DNA from: a bacterium
Lineage (GTDB): Bacteria; SZUA-182; DTGQ01
Length of the DNA: 34,185 nucleotides
Assembly (NCBI GenBank): GCA_023512255.1
Contig: JAILZY010000032.1
Location: forward strand, 1 to 34,185
Direction of reading: 5' to 3'
Shown here: positions 9,189 to 16,925 of the stretch, piece by piece
Layout: every line of letters begins with the position of its first letter
Numbering within the stretch: position 1 is the stretch's first letter
Program-made: the position numbers and the translations under genes
The notes under the pieces: model-generated
Told to the model about the DNA's origin: nothing
Seen by the model: only the letters and a program-made list of their open reading frames with translations
The model's database searches: none

Positions 9189-10647
9189 GCTGTTAGGTTG
9201 TATGATCCCTTCCTCACCGATCCCTTCTTCCTCAGGAGGCTGCTGGTTTAAGCCCTTTCTGGTGGCGATTGCTTCCCTTTTTTTTCTCGCGACAAGTAGC
9301 TGTATACTCTCTCGACAACCGAAAAGTAAAATCGTTGCCCGGATAAATGATTCTCTCATCACCACTGATGATCTGATCGAGGAGCTTCAGCGATTTCACC
9401 TTGATAAGATGCGGCCTGGGCAGGAGAGTCTGGCCGCGGCCGCAAGGCTAGATCTTCGCTCTTTTGTCGATGAATTGATCGACCGCAAGCTCTTTATTCA
9501 AGAGGCGCGGCGGATGGGGCTTGATCGGGACAGGGGCTTTTTGGCCGCCTTGGCTGATGAGCAGGAGCGCATCTGCCTTGAATTGCTCAGGCAGGATAAG
9601 ATAGTAAAGCCTTCCAGCTCGCTGAGTCAGCAAGATGTAGATAATTACTTTCGGGCGGCTGGTCATTCGCCTCGCCGCCTCTCAGACCTGAGTCGGGCTG
9701 AGCTCCAGAAGGTAAGGAGGAAGAAGGAAGAAGAGCTTAGCCGAGCCTATATTCAGGAGCTTAAGAAGCGGGCGAAAATTGAGATTTTCACCTCTAGGAT
9801 AGCTGATCTGATGAGTCTGAAAGATAGTAACTTGCCAGTTGCCCGGGTCAATGGAGAGGATATCCTAGGCAGAGAGCTTTTTGCAGAGATTGGCTCAGGG
9901 GCAGGGGAAGCAGCAGCGGCTGGCCGGGGGGGAGAGAAGGCACAAGATCTTGCGGCCTTGCAGGTTGAGCAGGGTCTTTGTCGCCTGATCGAGCACGGGC
10001 TGCTTCGCCAGGAGGCTTATCAGCTTGGATATGCGGACAGGAAAGAGGTTAAAAAGCATATGCAGCGCTATGAGGAAGATATTCTCTTTAGCCGGTTTTA
10101 TCAAAAGCTGATCACTCCGAAGGTGCAGGTTAAAAGTGAAGAGATAGAGCGCTACTTTCGGGAAAACGCTTCTTCCCTCAGGACCAAGCTTATGGTCTGT
10201 CTCGATGAAATCACAACCTTAGACCCTAATTCAGCCTGGGAAATTTATCGAGAGCTTCGCCAGGGAGCAGACTTCGGCTTTTTGGCCAGCCAGCAGGAGG
10301 CAAAGCTTCTTGCCTTGGCTGCTCAGGCTGGTGGTGAGGCGGGCAGAAGCTGTGGAGAAAGGTGGATAGCGGTTCAAGATATACAACCTGAACTGCAATC
10401 CCTGATCTTGGACCTAAAAGAGGGTGAGATAAGCGCTCCGGTGCGATTGGGCGATCGGTATTTTATTTTTAGAGTAAGAGAAAAGAGGGGGGGAGAGCAG
10501 ATTCCCCTAGAGCAAGTAAGATCACAGATCGAGCAGAAGATAGCCGCGACCTATGCCCGTTTGGTGGCTAAAGAGCTGGCTCGGCGTCTTCGGGCAGTGT
10601 CAAAGGTGGCCGTTGATGAGCGCAGCCTCAAGCAGTTGACCTTCTGA
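9172..10647 (+). CDS. Exported PpiC/SurA-type peptidyl-prolyl isomerase (parvulin)
   Basis: The protein is 491 aa from ATG 9172, overlapping the previous gene by 17 nt. ATG 9202 is an alternative that keeps the same signal peptide. The signal ends LATSSC, a plausible lipobox. Residues about 53-130 (VARINDSLITTDDLIEEL..., FVDELIDRKLFIQEARRMG) are the helical SurA_N-type chaperone segment. A second similar segment follows (ARVNGEDILGRELF). Residues about 320-460 form a rotamase-like domain (VKSEEIERYF, LREGADF-like, GE.SAPVRLGDRYFIFRVREKR). It would fold or escort envelope proteins. The operon position suggests clients among the barrel or the cytochromes, which is inference. Confidence 0.8.
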   Translation: MILLYRLLGCMIPSSPIPSSSGGCWFKPFLVAIASLFFLATSSCILSRQPKSKIVARINDSLITTDDLIEELQRFHLDKMRPGQESLAAAARLDLRSFVDELIDRKLFIQEARRMGLDRDRGFLAALADEQERICLELLRQDKIVKPSSSLSQQDVDNYFRAAGHSPRRLSDLSRAELQKVRRKKEEELSRAYIQELKKRAKIEIFTSRIADLMSLKDSNLPVARVNGEDILGRELFAEIGSGAGEAAAAGRGGEKAQDLAALQVEQGLCRLIEHGLLRQEAYQLGYADRKEVKKHMQRYEEDILFSRFYQKLITPKVQVKSEEIERYFRENASSLRTKLMVCLDEITTLDPNSAWEIYRELRQGADFGFLASQQEAKLLALAAQAGGEAGRSCGERWIAVQDIQPELQSLILDLKEGEISAPVRLGDRYFIFRVREKRGGEQIPLEQVRSQIEQKIAATYARLVAKELARRLRAVSKVAVDERSLKQLTF

Positions 10648-10873
10648 AAAGAGTTCCCCTCTTGTTGAATATCTTTCACCTCCATGAATCTTTGACTTGA
10701 ATCTTTGAAGGGTTAGGCCAATAAAAGCAGACTTTAGTGTAAATATAAATAATGAAAATAAGTTAAAAAAATTAAGATTCAAACTAATCAATTTTTATTG
10801 GAAATAAAAACTATAAATAACAATAAGTTATAAAAATAATTTCCGATTAAGTCTAGTGTAAAAGTAAAGTGTT
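10648..10873 (+). promoter_or_regulatory. AT-rich leader with a direct repeat upstream of the 26-haem cytochrome gene
   Basis: The stretch 10730-10873 is strikingly AT-rich compared with the flanking genes. It contains an imperfect direct repeat, TATAAATAATGAAAATAAG (from 10744) and TATAAATAACAATAAG (from 10812). There are also two TAGTGTAAA occurrences (about 10735 and 10854). No coding potential is visible. It separates the barrel/lipoprotein block from the cytochrome block, so it probably holds the promoter and regulator sites. I could not identify a convincing -35/-10 pair. Confidence 0.45.
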
Positions 10874-12967
10874 ATGACAGGAAGTTACTATCTCAGGAAA
10901 AGAGCAATATATCTAGCCGGCATTTTGATGCTTTTTCTCTGTAGTTTTCTATTTTCCTCTTGTCTCAAGCCGCCTTGGAAGCAGAGCCGATTTAGTGGAA
11001 GCCGCTGTAGCCAATGCCACAAGTCAAAGCTTCAAAGCTATCTGCAGAAGGCCTCGGTTCACAAGCCGGTCAGGGACAGGGATTGTCATCTGTGCCATGA
11101 GCCTCACGGGTATATTGGGGCTCTGCTGGTGCGGGATGATGGTGGGGCAGGGCTTTGTTATCGCTGCCATCCGAAAATAGCGGCTCAAACCTCGCCGCAG
11201 CAGGGCTTTGTCCATCAGGCCATCCAGCGGGGGGGAAAATGCACCGCCTGCCATGATCCCCATGCTTCGCAAGGATCTCGGCTGCTGAAACAAGAGGGGC
11301 AAAAGCTGTGTTTTTCGTGCCATGACCAGGCGCTCATCAGCCAGCCGAATCAGCATAAGGCATTAGAAAAAGGCTGTCTGGTGTGTCATCCGCCTCATGC
11401 AGCTGCCATTGGCCAGCAGGCGGCAGGGCTTTTGACCGCCAGCAGGGAGCAGGAGCTTTGCTTGCGGTGCCATTCACTTGGTAAGGAGAAGCTGGCCGCT
11501 GCCCATCAGGGATATCAGATGATTGATCAGCGCTGCTCGGCCTGCCACAATCCGCACTCTTCCAGTCAGCGGTTTCTTCTTCGCCGCACTGTGCACAAGC
11601 CGCTTCAGGATCAGGGATGTTTGGCCTGTCATCTTCCTGCTGATTCGAAGGAGCCATTTAGGGTTAAGAAAAAAGAGCGAATTGATGAATTGTGTTATCA
11701 ATGCCACCGCCGCGAACAATATAATAAATATATCAAAAGAAGCGCCCAAGCCTCTCCTCAGCCTCATCAGCCGATGCGGGAGGGTAGATGTCTTATCTGC
11801 CACACCCCCCATGCCTCAGACCGCAACGGGCTTTTGCTCGCCCAGCAAGCGGCAGTGGGCTGCTATCCCTGTCATCAGCGGATTCTGGAGGAGGCATCTC
11901 AGGATGCTGCTCACAGTCCCTTGAAGAAGGGCGAGTGCACTGTCTGCCATGATCCCCATAGTGGGGAGCTGATCCCATCTCAAGGGGAATGGTCTAAAGG
12001 GGGAGGTGGGCAGCAGGCAGCAGCAGGGCTTTGCTTTAAATGCCATGAGAAGGAAAAGAGTATGGCCAAGCAGCCAGCTACTCACGCCCCGGCCCGAAGG
12101 GGAGAGTGTCTCGCCTGTCATGTCGCTCACCTTAGCCAATCTTCAGATCTACTTAGGGAGCCGATGCCGCGGCTTTGCTACCGGTGTCATCAGGATGCGG
12201 AAAAAACATTCACCAAAGTGCACGTTCACACTCCGGTGAGAGATGGCAGGTGCCTGGGCTGTCATGAGGCCCATGCTGGAAAGCATGAGCATCTTCTGCT
12301 TTTTCCTCAGCAGGAGCTTTGCTGGAGCTGTCATCTTTCTCTACGCCACCAGCTTCAGGGTGCTTCGGCCTTGCATGCTCCACTCAAGGCTGGGGAGTGC
12401 AGGCAATGCCATGCGCCCCATGCCAGTGATTATAATAACTTGCTCTCAGGCGATGATGGCCGAATATGTCTTACCGAGCGCTGCCACCAGCCGCTGGCCA
12501 AGGCCCTTGAGGCTGAGCAGCATCAAGCTGCATCATCGGTGCATGGGCCGTTCAAAGAGCTCCAATGCCTCAGGTGCCACAGCCCTCATGGGAGTGGGAT
12601 TTCGCATCAGTTACTGAGCCAGGCTAAAACGCTCTGCTTATCCTGCCACCAGGAGCATGAGAAGAAGCTGAAATTAGACACTGCTCATCCTCCAGACCGC
12701 AAGGGAGAGTGCCTCACCTGCCATCTCGGCCATCGCTCCCCTTATCCGGCTTTGCTGGCCAAGGGGGTAGACTCAGTCTGCCTTGAATGCCACCAGCAGA
12801 CTGAGCAATCATTTCGGGTTGCTCATGGTGGCCTTGAAACTCAAAAGGGAGGCTGCCTAACCTGCCATGATCCTCATTCATCGCAGGGGAAGGGATTATT
12901 TCGGAAAGTGATTCATGAACCCTTTAAAACCAAAAAGTGCCATGTTTGTCATCAATCTGCTAAATAA
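10874..12967 (+). CDS. 26-haem c-type cytochrome lipoprotein
   Basis: The protein is 697 aa from ATG 10874, with signal segment YLAGILMLFLCSFLFSSC ending in lipobox FSSC. I count 26 haem-attachment motifs: 25 CXXCH plus one CX4CH (CLTERCH, about residue 537). They alternate in about thirteen pairs. A 'CxxCHxPHAS' motif with a conserved downstream Pro-His is followed about 30 residues later by 'LCxxCH', and each pair is preceded by a VH/AH.P...GEC segment. This is the doubled-CXXCH (paired_CXXCH) architecture of multihaem electron-transfer proteins. Lipidation would tether it to the inner or outer leaflet of an envelope membrane. It starts the second cytochrome block. Its end overlaps the next gene by 53 nt in another frame. 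Confidence 0.9.
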   Translation: MTGSYYLRKRAIYLAGILMLFLCSFLFSSCLKPPWKQSRFSGSRCSQCHKSKLQSYLQKASVHKPVRDRDCHLCHEPHGYIGALLVRDDGGAGLCYRCHPKIAAQTSPQQGFVHQAIQRGGKCTACHDPHASQGSRLLKQEGQKLCFSCHDQALISQPNQHKALEKGCLVCHPPHAAAIGQQAAGLLTASREQELCLRCHSLGKEKLAAAHQGYQMIDQRCSACHNPHSSSQRFLLRRTVHKPLQDQGCLACHLPADSKEPFRVKKKERIDELCYQCHRREQYNKYIKRSAQASPQPHQPMREGRCLICHTPHASDRNGLLLAQQAAVGCYPCHQRILEEASQDAAHSPLKKGECTVCHDPHSGELIPSQGEWSKGGGGQQAAAGLCFKCHEKEKSMAKQPATHAPARRGECLACHVAHLSQSSDLLREPMPRLCYRCHQDAEKTFTKVHVHTPVRDGRCLGCHEAHAGKHEHLLLFPQQELCWSCHLSLRHQLQGASALHAPLKAGECRQCHAPHASDYNNLLSGDDGRICLTERCHQPLAKALEAEQHQAASSVHGPFKELQCLRCHSPHGSGISHQLLSQAKTLCLSCHQEHEKKLKLDTAHPPDRKGECLTCHLGHRSPYPALLAKGVDSVCLECHQQTEQSFRVAHGGLETQKGGCLTCHDPHSSQGKGLFRKVIHEPFKTKKCHVCHQSAK

Positions 12968-14258
12968 AAAGATCCGCAAAAAGATCCGCCACCTGGTGCT
13001 GATTAGCTTACTGGCCGCTTTCCCCTCTGCATGGGCAATAGCTGCATGGGCAATAGCCGGTGAGCCTGCCTGCTTTCAGTGTCATAAGGATTTGGAAAAA
13101 AAGTGCTTATCAGGCATAGTGCATCAGGCGATCTGGCAGGATCATTGTGCAGGCTGCCACAATCCGCACACGGCCAGCTTTGATCATTTATTGGTCAGAC
13201 AGGGCGCATCGCTCTGCTATCAGTGTCATAAGGAGAAAGAAGAAAAGTGGCAGAGGCTGAAGATGCACTCACCGATTCAGCAGCAGCAGGGATGCCTTGG
13301 CTGTCATGAGCCCCATGTGTCTTCCTACCATTTCCAGGTGAAGGCGAATGAGCAGGCTTTGTGTTTTAAGTGTCATAAGGCTGAAGACTTTCAGAAAAAA
13401 TATGTGCATAAGCCGGCTCAGGAGGGAAAGTGTCAAAGATGCCATGATCCTCATGCCTCAAGAGAGGATTTTTTGCTGATCGCCCCGGCGAGGCAACTTT
13501 GCCTATCCTGTCATGGGCAGAAGAATCTAGCCGGAGTTCACTGGGGGGTTGAGGTTCGGGGCTGTGACTGCACTCTCTGCCACAGCCCACATGCTTCTGG
13601 CAGCCGGGGGCTGGTGTATGATTTTAGCCACAAGCCTTATCAGGAGCGAAATTGTCATAAATGCCACGGCGATGATCGACAAAAGCAAAGAACCCTAGTT
13701 GCTCAAGGTGCAAATCTATGCTATACTTGCCACCACCAGGAGCAGGAGAAATTCCACGAGGGGCAGGATAATTCCCACGAGGGGCAGGATAATTTCCAGG
13801 GGAAATCACGAAAGAAAAGCCACATGCCAAGCGGTAGCCGAGAGTGCTTGTGGTGTCATAATCCTCATGCCTCCAAGCGGAAAGGTCTGACTCGAAGAGA
13901 GATTAAAATTCTCTGCCTGAGCTGTCATTCTAAGATGGCAGCTCGGCTGAAAAGCGATACTCCGGCGGGGGGCAGGCATCCTGAGGTGATTAAGGGAAAC
14001 TGTACCAGTTGCCATGATCCTCATTCCTCTTTATGGCCAGAATTCTTGAAAGCAGATGCTATCATACTATGTACGAGCTGTCACATCAAGCAAAAGAAGG
14101 CTACCCATCCAGTAGGAGAAAAAGCTATTGACCCCAGAGACCGCAAGACTCAAATCAAGTGTATCACTTGCCATGATCCGATGGGGACAAAATTTAGATA
14201 TTCTCTTCGGCTTGATGGTTCACGGGCACTGTGTGAGCAATGTCACCAGAAATATTAA
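12915..14258 (+). CDS. 16-haem c-type cytochrome
   Basis: The protein is 447 aa from ATG 12915, which lies 53 nt inside the preceding gene. ATG 12942 is an alternative start, and neither has a strong ribosome site. A hydrophobic export segment (LVLISLLAAFPSAWAIA) precedes 16 CXXCH motifs in the same 'CxxCHxPHAS ... LCxxCH' pairing as the neighbouring 26-haem protein. The two are clearly paralogous but differ in length. Three in-frame tandem microduplications occur: KKIR twice, AWAIA twice and HEGQDN twice. The last lies in a hydrophilic linker between haems 10 and 11. There is no lipobox, so it is probably a soluble periplasmic or secreted electron carrier. Confidence 0.85.
   Translation: MNPLKPKSAMFVINLLNKKIRKKIRHLVLISLLAAFPSAWAIAAWAIAGEPACFQCHKDLEKKCLSGIVHQAIWQDHCAGCHNPHTASFDHLLVRQGASLCYQCHKEKEEKWQRLKMHSPIQQQQGCLGCHEPHVSSYHFQVKANEQALCFKCHKAEDFQKKYVHKPAQEGKCQRCHDPHASREDFLLIAPARQLCLSCHGQKNLAGVHWGVEVRGCDCTLCHSPHASGSRGLVYDFSHKPYQERNCHKCHGDDRQKQRTLVAQGANLCYTCHHQEQEKFHEGQDNSHEGQDNFQGKSRKKSHMPSGSRECLWCHNPHASKRKGLTRREIKILCLSCHSKMAARLKSDTPAGGRHPEVIKGNCTSCHDPHSSLWPEFLKADAIILCTSCHIKQKKATHPVGEKAIDPRDRKTQIKCITCHDPMGTKFRYSLRLDGSRALCEQCHQKY
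12966..12989. repeat. 12-bp tandem duplication
   Basis: AAAAAGATCCGC occurs twice in a row (12966-12977 and 12978-12989), encoding KKIR-KKIR-type residues just before the export signal of the 16-haem cytochrome. Confidence 0.8.
13029..13058. repeat. 15-bp tandem duplication
   Basis: GCATGGGCAATAGCT is followed directly by GCATGGGCAATAGCC (14/15 identical). It duplicates AWAIA at the signal-peptide cleavage region of the 16-haem cytochrome. Confidence 0.85.
13752..13793. repeat. 21-bp tandem duplication
   Basis: Two adjacent 21-bp units (13752-13772 and 13773-13793) differ at one base. They encode a repeated HEGQDN linker in the 16-haem cytochrome and keep the reading frame. Confidence 0.85.
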
Positions 14259-15868
14259 ACCAGGTCAAGAAGAATAGATTGACTTTGGAAGGAACCCTTT
14301 TGAAAAAGGGTTCCTTCCAAGCCATCCTCCTAAAACTTTTAATTGTTATTAAAAAAGTTTTAGGAAAGAGGGTTAGCTTAGGTCTGCTGCTGATGATTTT
14401 CATCTCAGGCTGTTTCGCCTGGCCGCGAGAGTCGACAAAAGATCAGCGGCTCTCGGATGGCACCTTGCGTCTTTTTTTGCAGTTTTCCTGCCCAGGCCGA
14501 GAGGAGATTTCCTTTACGGTGTCGCAGATTCAAGCTCATAGGGCTGATGGTGAGGTAATTTTTCGGACAGTTGATCAGGTTTTGCAGGCAGGAGGTGAGC
14601 CGCGGCAGGTGATTATCACGGTCAATCTACCGACCGGAGCCTATCAGAAGATTGGCTTATCATTCGCCGGGGCCAAGGTTCAGCAGCCTGCTGCAGGAGT
14701 GATTCCCCTTGAGACTCCCCAAGAGCCCACTTTTTTGGATTTGGATATTCCGCTGCTGATCAGCCCCCGGAAAGTTATCAGTGCGCATCTTAACCTTGAG
14801 GTTCGCTCTCAAAGCATGGACAAGGATGAGGCTAAAGGCAGGGAAAGGGTTCTTTTTTCTTCCCGGCTGAGCCAGGGGAAGCGGTCGACAGCTTTGAAAT
14901 CCCTGATGTTGTATGTTACTAATATGGCGGATAATACCGTATCAGTGCTTGATCGGGTGAACAATTCCCTGGTTTCTGTGATTCAGGTGGGAAAGGAGCC
15001 GCAAGGGATTGTGGTCAATGAGCAGGGCACTTACGCCTATGTGGCCAATGCCGGCTCCAACACGGTTTCGATCATTGATACCTTGACTGGGGAGGTGGAT
15101 GAGACCGTAGATCTGCCTCTAGGGATCTATCCTTCGGGCATAACCATCACCTCGGATGGGAAGTATGTCTTGGTGGCCAATCGAGACAGTGATAATGTAA
15201 CTGTGATCGATACCGACTTAAAAAGATCGATTTACACCTTCAGGGTTGGCCACAAGCCGATCGACCTTCGGGTCAGTCCAGCCACAGGGCGGTGGCTATA
15301 TGTTACCAACCAGGGCTCCCGTGATCTTTACATTGTCAGTCTTGAAAGCCGCAAGTTAGTAGACAGGGTCCCCTTGCAGGCGGAAAGCTCAGGTATAGCG
15401 GCTATGGCGGTCAATTTTGCTCAGGATCGGCTTTTCATTGCCGATCCTAGTTCTTCGGCTATACTGGTGCTTGATATTGATCTTGAAAAATTGCATAGGC
15501 AGGAGCAGTCGCCCCAGGATCATTTCTCACCAGGTCATTCGGTGATTAAATCCTCCCTGCTTCAGGGAGAGTATGGTCCGGTCAGGATCGTTTTGGATGA
15601 GGATCGCGGCCGGCTCTATGCGGCTAACCAGAAAGATAATTCGGTCAGCAGCTTTCCTATCGCTTTGACTTCAATGAACATTCAGGAAAGCCGCTATCAG
15701 GTGGGCCAAAAGCCGATAGGTTTGGCTCTTGACAAGGCGCGAAATTACCTTTATGTTGTTAATAGTGCTGATGACAGCCTGTCGATCATTGACCTTCGTC
15801 AGGAGCGGGTCGTTGAATCGATCCGAGTTGGCCGCAAGCCGTTTGGCATTGATTTAATTCAAAAGTAA
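14240..15868 (+). CDS. YVTN-family beta-propeller lipoprotein with repeat-derived N-terminus
   Basis: The protein is 542 aa from ATG 14240, overlapping the 16-haem gene by 19 nt. In-frame TTG codons at 14279, 14285 and 14300 are alternative starts. Every candidate start has the family-2 repeat (14286-14366) encoding about 27 residues before the hydrophobic segment LGLLLMIFISGC, which ends in lipobox ISGC. Residues about 70-200 form a beta-rich domain of unknown type. From about residue 225, YVTN repeats follow (LYVTNMADNTVSVLD, AYVANAGSNTVSIID, VLVANRDSDNVTVID, LYVVNSADDSLSIID), each with a VG..P.GI linker, giving a 6-7-bladed propeller. It is probably a surface or periplasmic partner of the adjacent cytochromes; its ligand is unknown. 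Confidence 0.8.
   Translation: MSPEILNQVKKNRLTLEGTLLKKGSFQAILLKLLIVIKKVLGKRVSLGLLLMIFISGCFAWPRESTKDQRLSDGTLRLFLQFSCPGREEISFTVSQIQAHRADGEVIFRTVDQVLQAGGEPRQVIITVNLPTGAYQKIGLSFAGAKVQQPAAGVIPLETPQEPTFLDLDIPLLISPRKVISAHLNLEVRSQSMDKDEAKGRERVLFSSRLSQGKRSTALKSLMLYVTNMADNTVSVLDRVNNSLVSVIQVGKEPQGIVVNEQGTYAYVANAGSNTVSIIDTLTGEVDETVDLPLGIYPSGITITSDGKYVLVANRDSDNVTVIDTDLKRSIYTFRVGHKPIDLRVSPATGRWLYVTNQGSRDLYIVSLESRKLVDRVPLQAESSGIAAMAVNFAQDRLFIADPSSSAILVLDIDLEKLHRQEQSPQDHFSPGHSVIKSSLLQGEYGPVRIVLDEDRGRLYAANQKDNSVSSFPIALTSMNIQESRYQVGQKPIGLALDKARNYLYVVNSADDSLSIIDLRQERVVESIRVGRKPFGIDLIQK
14286..14366. repeat. Double-hairpin repeat family 2, copy 1
   Basis: It consists of a first inverted repeat, GGAAGGAACCC / GGGTTCCTTCC around a short A/T loop, and a second, CCTAAAAC(T)TTTAAT / ATTAAAAAAGTTTTAGG. 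The two are joined by a GCCATCCT linker. The reverse complement is almost identical to 26406-26490. Here it lies inside the 5' part of an open reading frame rather than between genes. The first hairpin is strong enough to affect translation or attenuate transcription of the propeller gene. Confidence 0.8.
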
Positions 15869-15986
15869 GCGCTTGGCCAGGGTTGGAAGTTTAGGGATGG
15901 AATCAACAAGCCAGGGGGCAGGGGCAGAGATGAAAATTGCAGCTAGGGAGAAAAAAAGCCAATAAGAAGAGGACAGGAGATAGAGG

Positions 15987-16907
15987 GTGATTTATAAGAA
16001 GGGAAAGATGCGCCTTCAGAAGGCCGCAGCGGCTGGATTGGTAGTAATGGTAGTGCTGTTTGGTTTTGCCTGGCAAGCCAGAGAGGCTCTTTCCGCTGCT
16101 GATAAGGGTAGGGATAAAAATCCGCATCAGGATGAGATTCAATCCTTTCAGGAAAGATGCCGAGTGTGCCACTCTTCTGATCCCCTGGAGCTTAATCGGC
16201 AGGTTTTTGAGACGATTCGTTTTGAGCGGTGTCGAGATCAATGTCTCGCCTGCCATAGGGTTCCACAAAGCTGTCTGCTGGTATCCACAGAAAAAGCGAC
16301 TAAGATTCTCAAATCTCAGCTTCAGTACCTGGGGCTTCCCCTGGTCTCAGGTTCTATCCATTGCGGAAGTTGTCACTTTTTCCATGACCAGGGGAAGGAG
16401 GCCAAGGGCAATCATAAGCTCAATAGCCTCTATCCTAACTTTTGGTACCGCATTCAGCAGATTGAGCCGCATCGGGCCAATGTTTTTTGTCAACTCTGCC
16501 ATGAGGGTGAACCGCAAGCTTCAACTCCTGATCGTAAGGCTGATTTAAAGATTAAATTTAAAGGAGATCGGGTAGCGGTCTGCATCCAGTGTCATGATGG
16601 GAAAAAGGCCCGCTCTGACAACCATCCGGTCAGAGTTTCCCCCACCAAGGAAAAAGGGGTCAAGGTCCCCGAGGAGACCTTTCCTCTAACTGACGGGAAG
16701 GTTACCTGTCTTACCTGTCATCTGATGCCCTGCCAGGGGGGAAAAATTGAGCAGAATCTTTTGCGGGGCGGCCCGTATGAAAAGAGGGTCGATGTTTGTC
16801 TTTCCTGTCATATGAAGGAGCGCTATCAGGCGGTAAATCCTCATATTCAGGTTGATGAGCAAGGTAAGATAATGAAAAATAAATGCTTATATTGTCACAT
16901 CATTTAG
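15987..16907 (+). CDS. Eight-haem c-type cytochrome
   Basis: The protein is 306 aa from GTG 15987; ATG 16008, seven codons in and behind AGAAGGGA, is equally plausible. A signal peptide (LVVMVVLFGFAWQAREALSA) is followed by eight CXXCH sites: CRVCH, CLACH, CGSCH, CQLCH, CIQCH, CLTCH, CLSCH and CLYCH. The C-terminal four-haem part contains DNHPV, LPLTDGK-like, MPCQGG and LRGGPY..R.DVCLSCH. It is closely matched by the N-terminal half of the next gene, so the two share a module by duplication. The gene ends 18 nt before that neighbour. The 118 nt upstream hold no gene. It is a predicted periplasmic electron carrier. Confidence 0.85.
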   Translation: MIYKKGKMRLQKAAAAGLVVMVVLFGFAWQAREALSAADKGRDKNPHQDEIQSFQERCRVCHSSDPLELNRQVFETIRFERCRDQCLACHRVPQSCLLVSTEKATKILKSQLQYLGLPLVSGSIHCGSCHFFHDQGKEAKGNHKLNSLYPNFWYRIQQIEPHRANVFCQLCHEGEPQASTPDRKADLKIKFKGDRVAVCIQCHDGKKARSDNHPVRVSPTKEKGVKVPEETFPLTDGKVTCLTCHLMPCQGGKIEQNLLRGGPYEKRVDVCLSCHMKERYQAVNPHIQVDEQGKIMKNKCLYCHII

Positions 16908-16925
16908 CTTGAAGGTAGGTAGCCG

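Noticed and set aside
10692-10724. Sigma-70-like promoter with TTGACT as -35
   Set aside because: No acceptable -10 hexamer lies 16-18 nt downstream.
10874-14258. CRISPR-like periodic repeats
   Set aside because: The periodicity comes from CXXCH codons (TGYNNNNNNTGYCAY) within genes; the units are not identical and there are no spacers.
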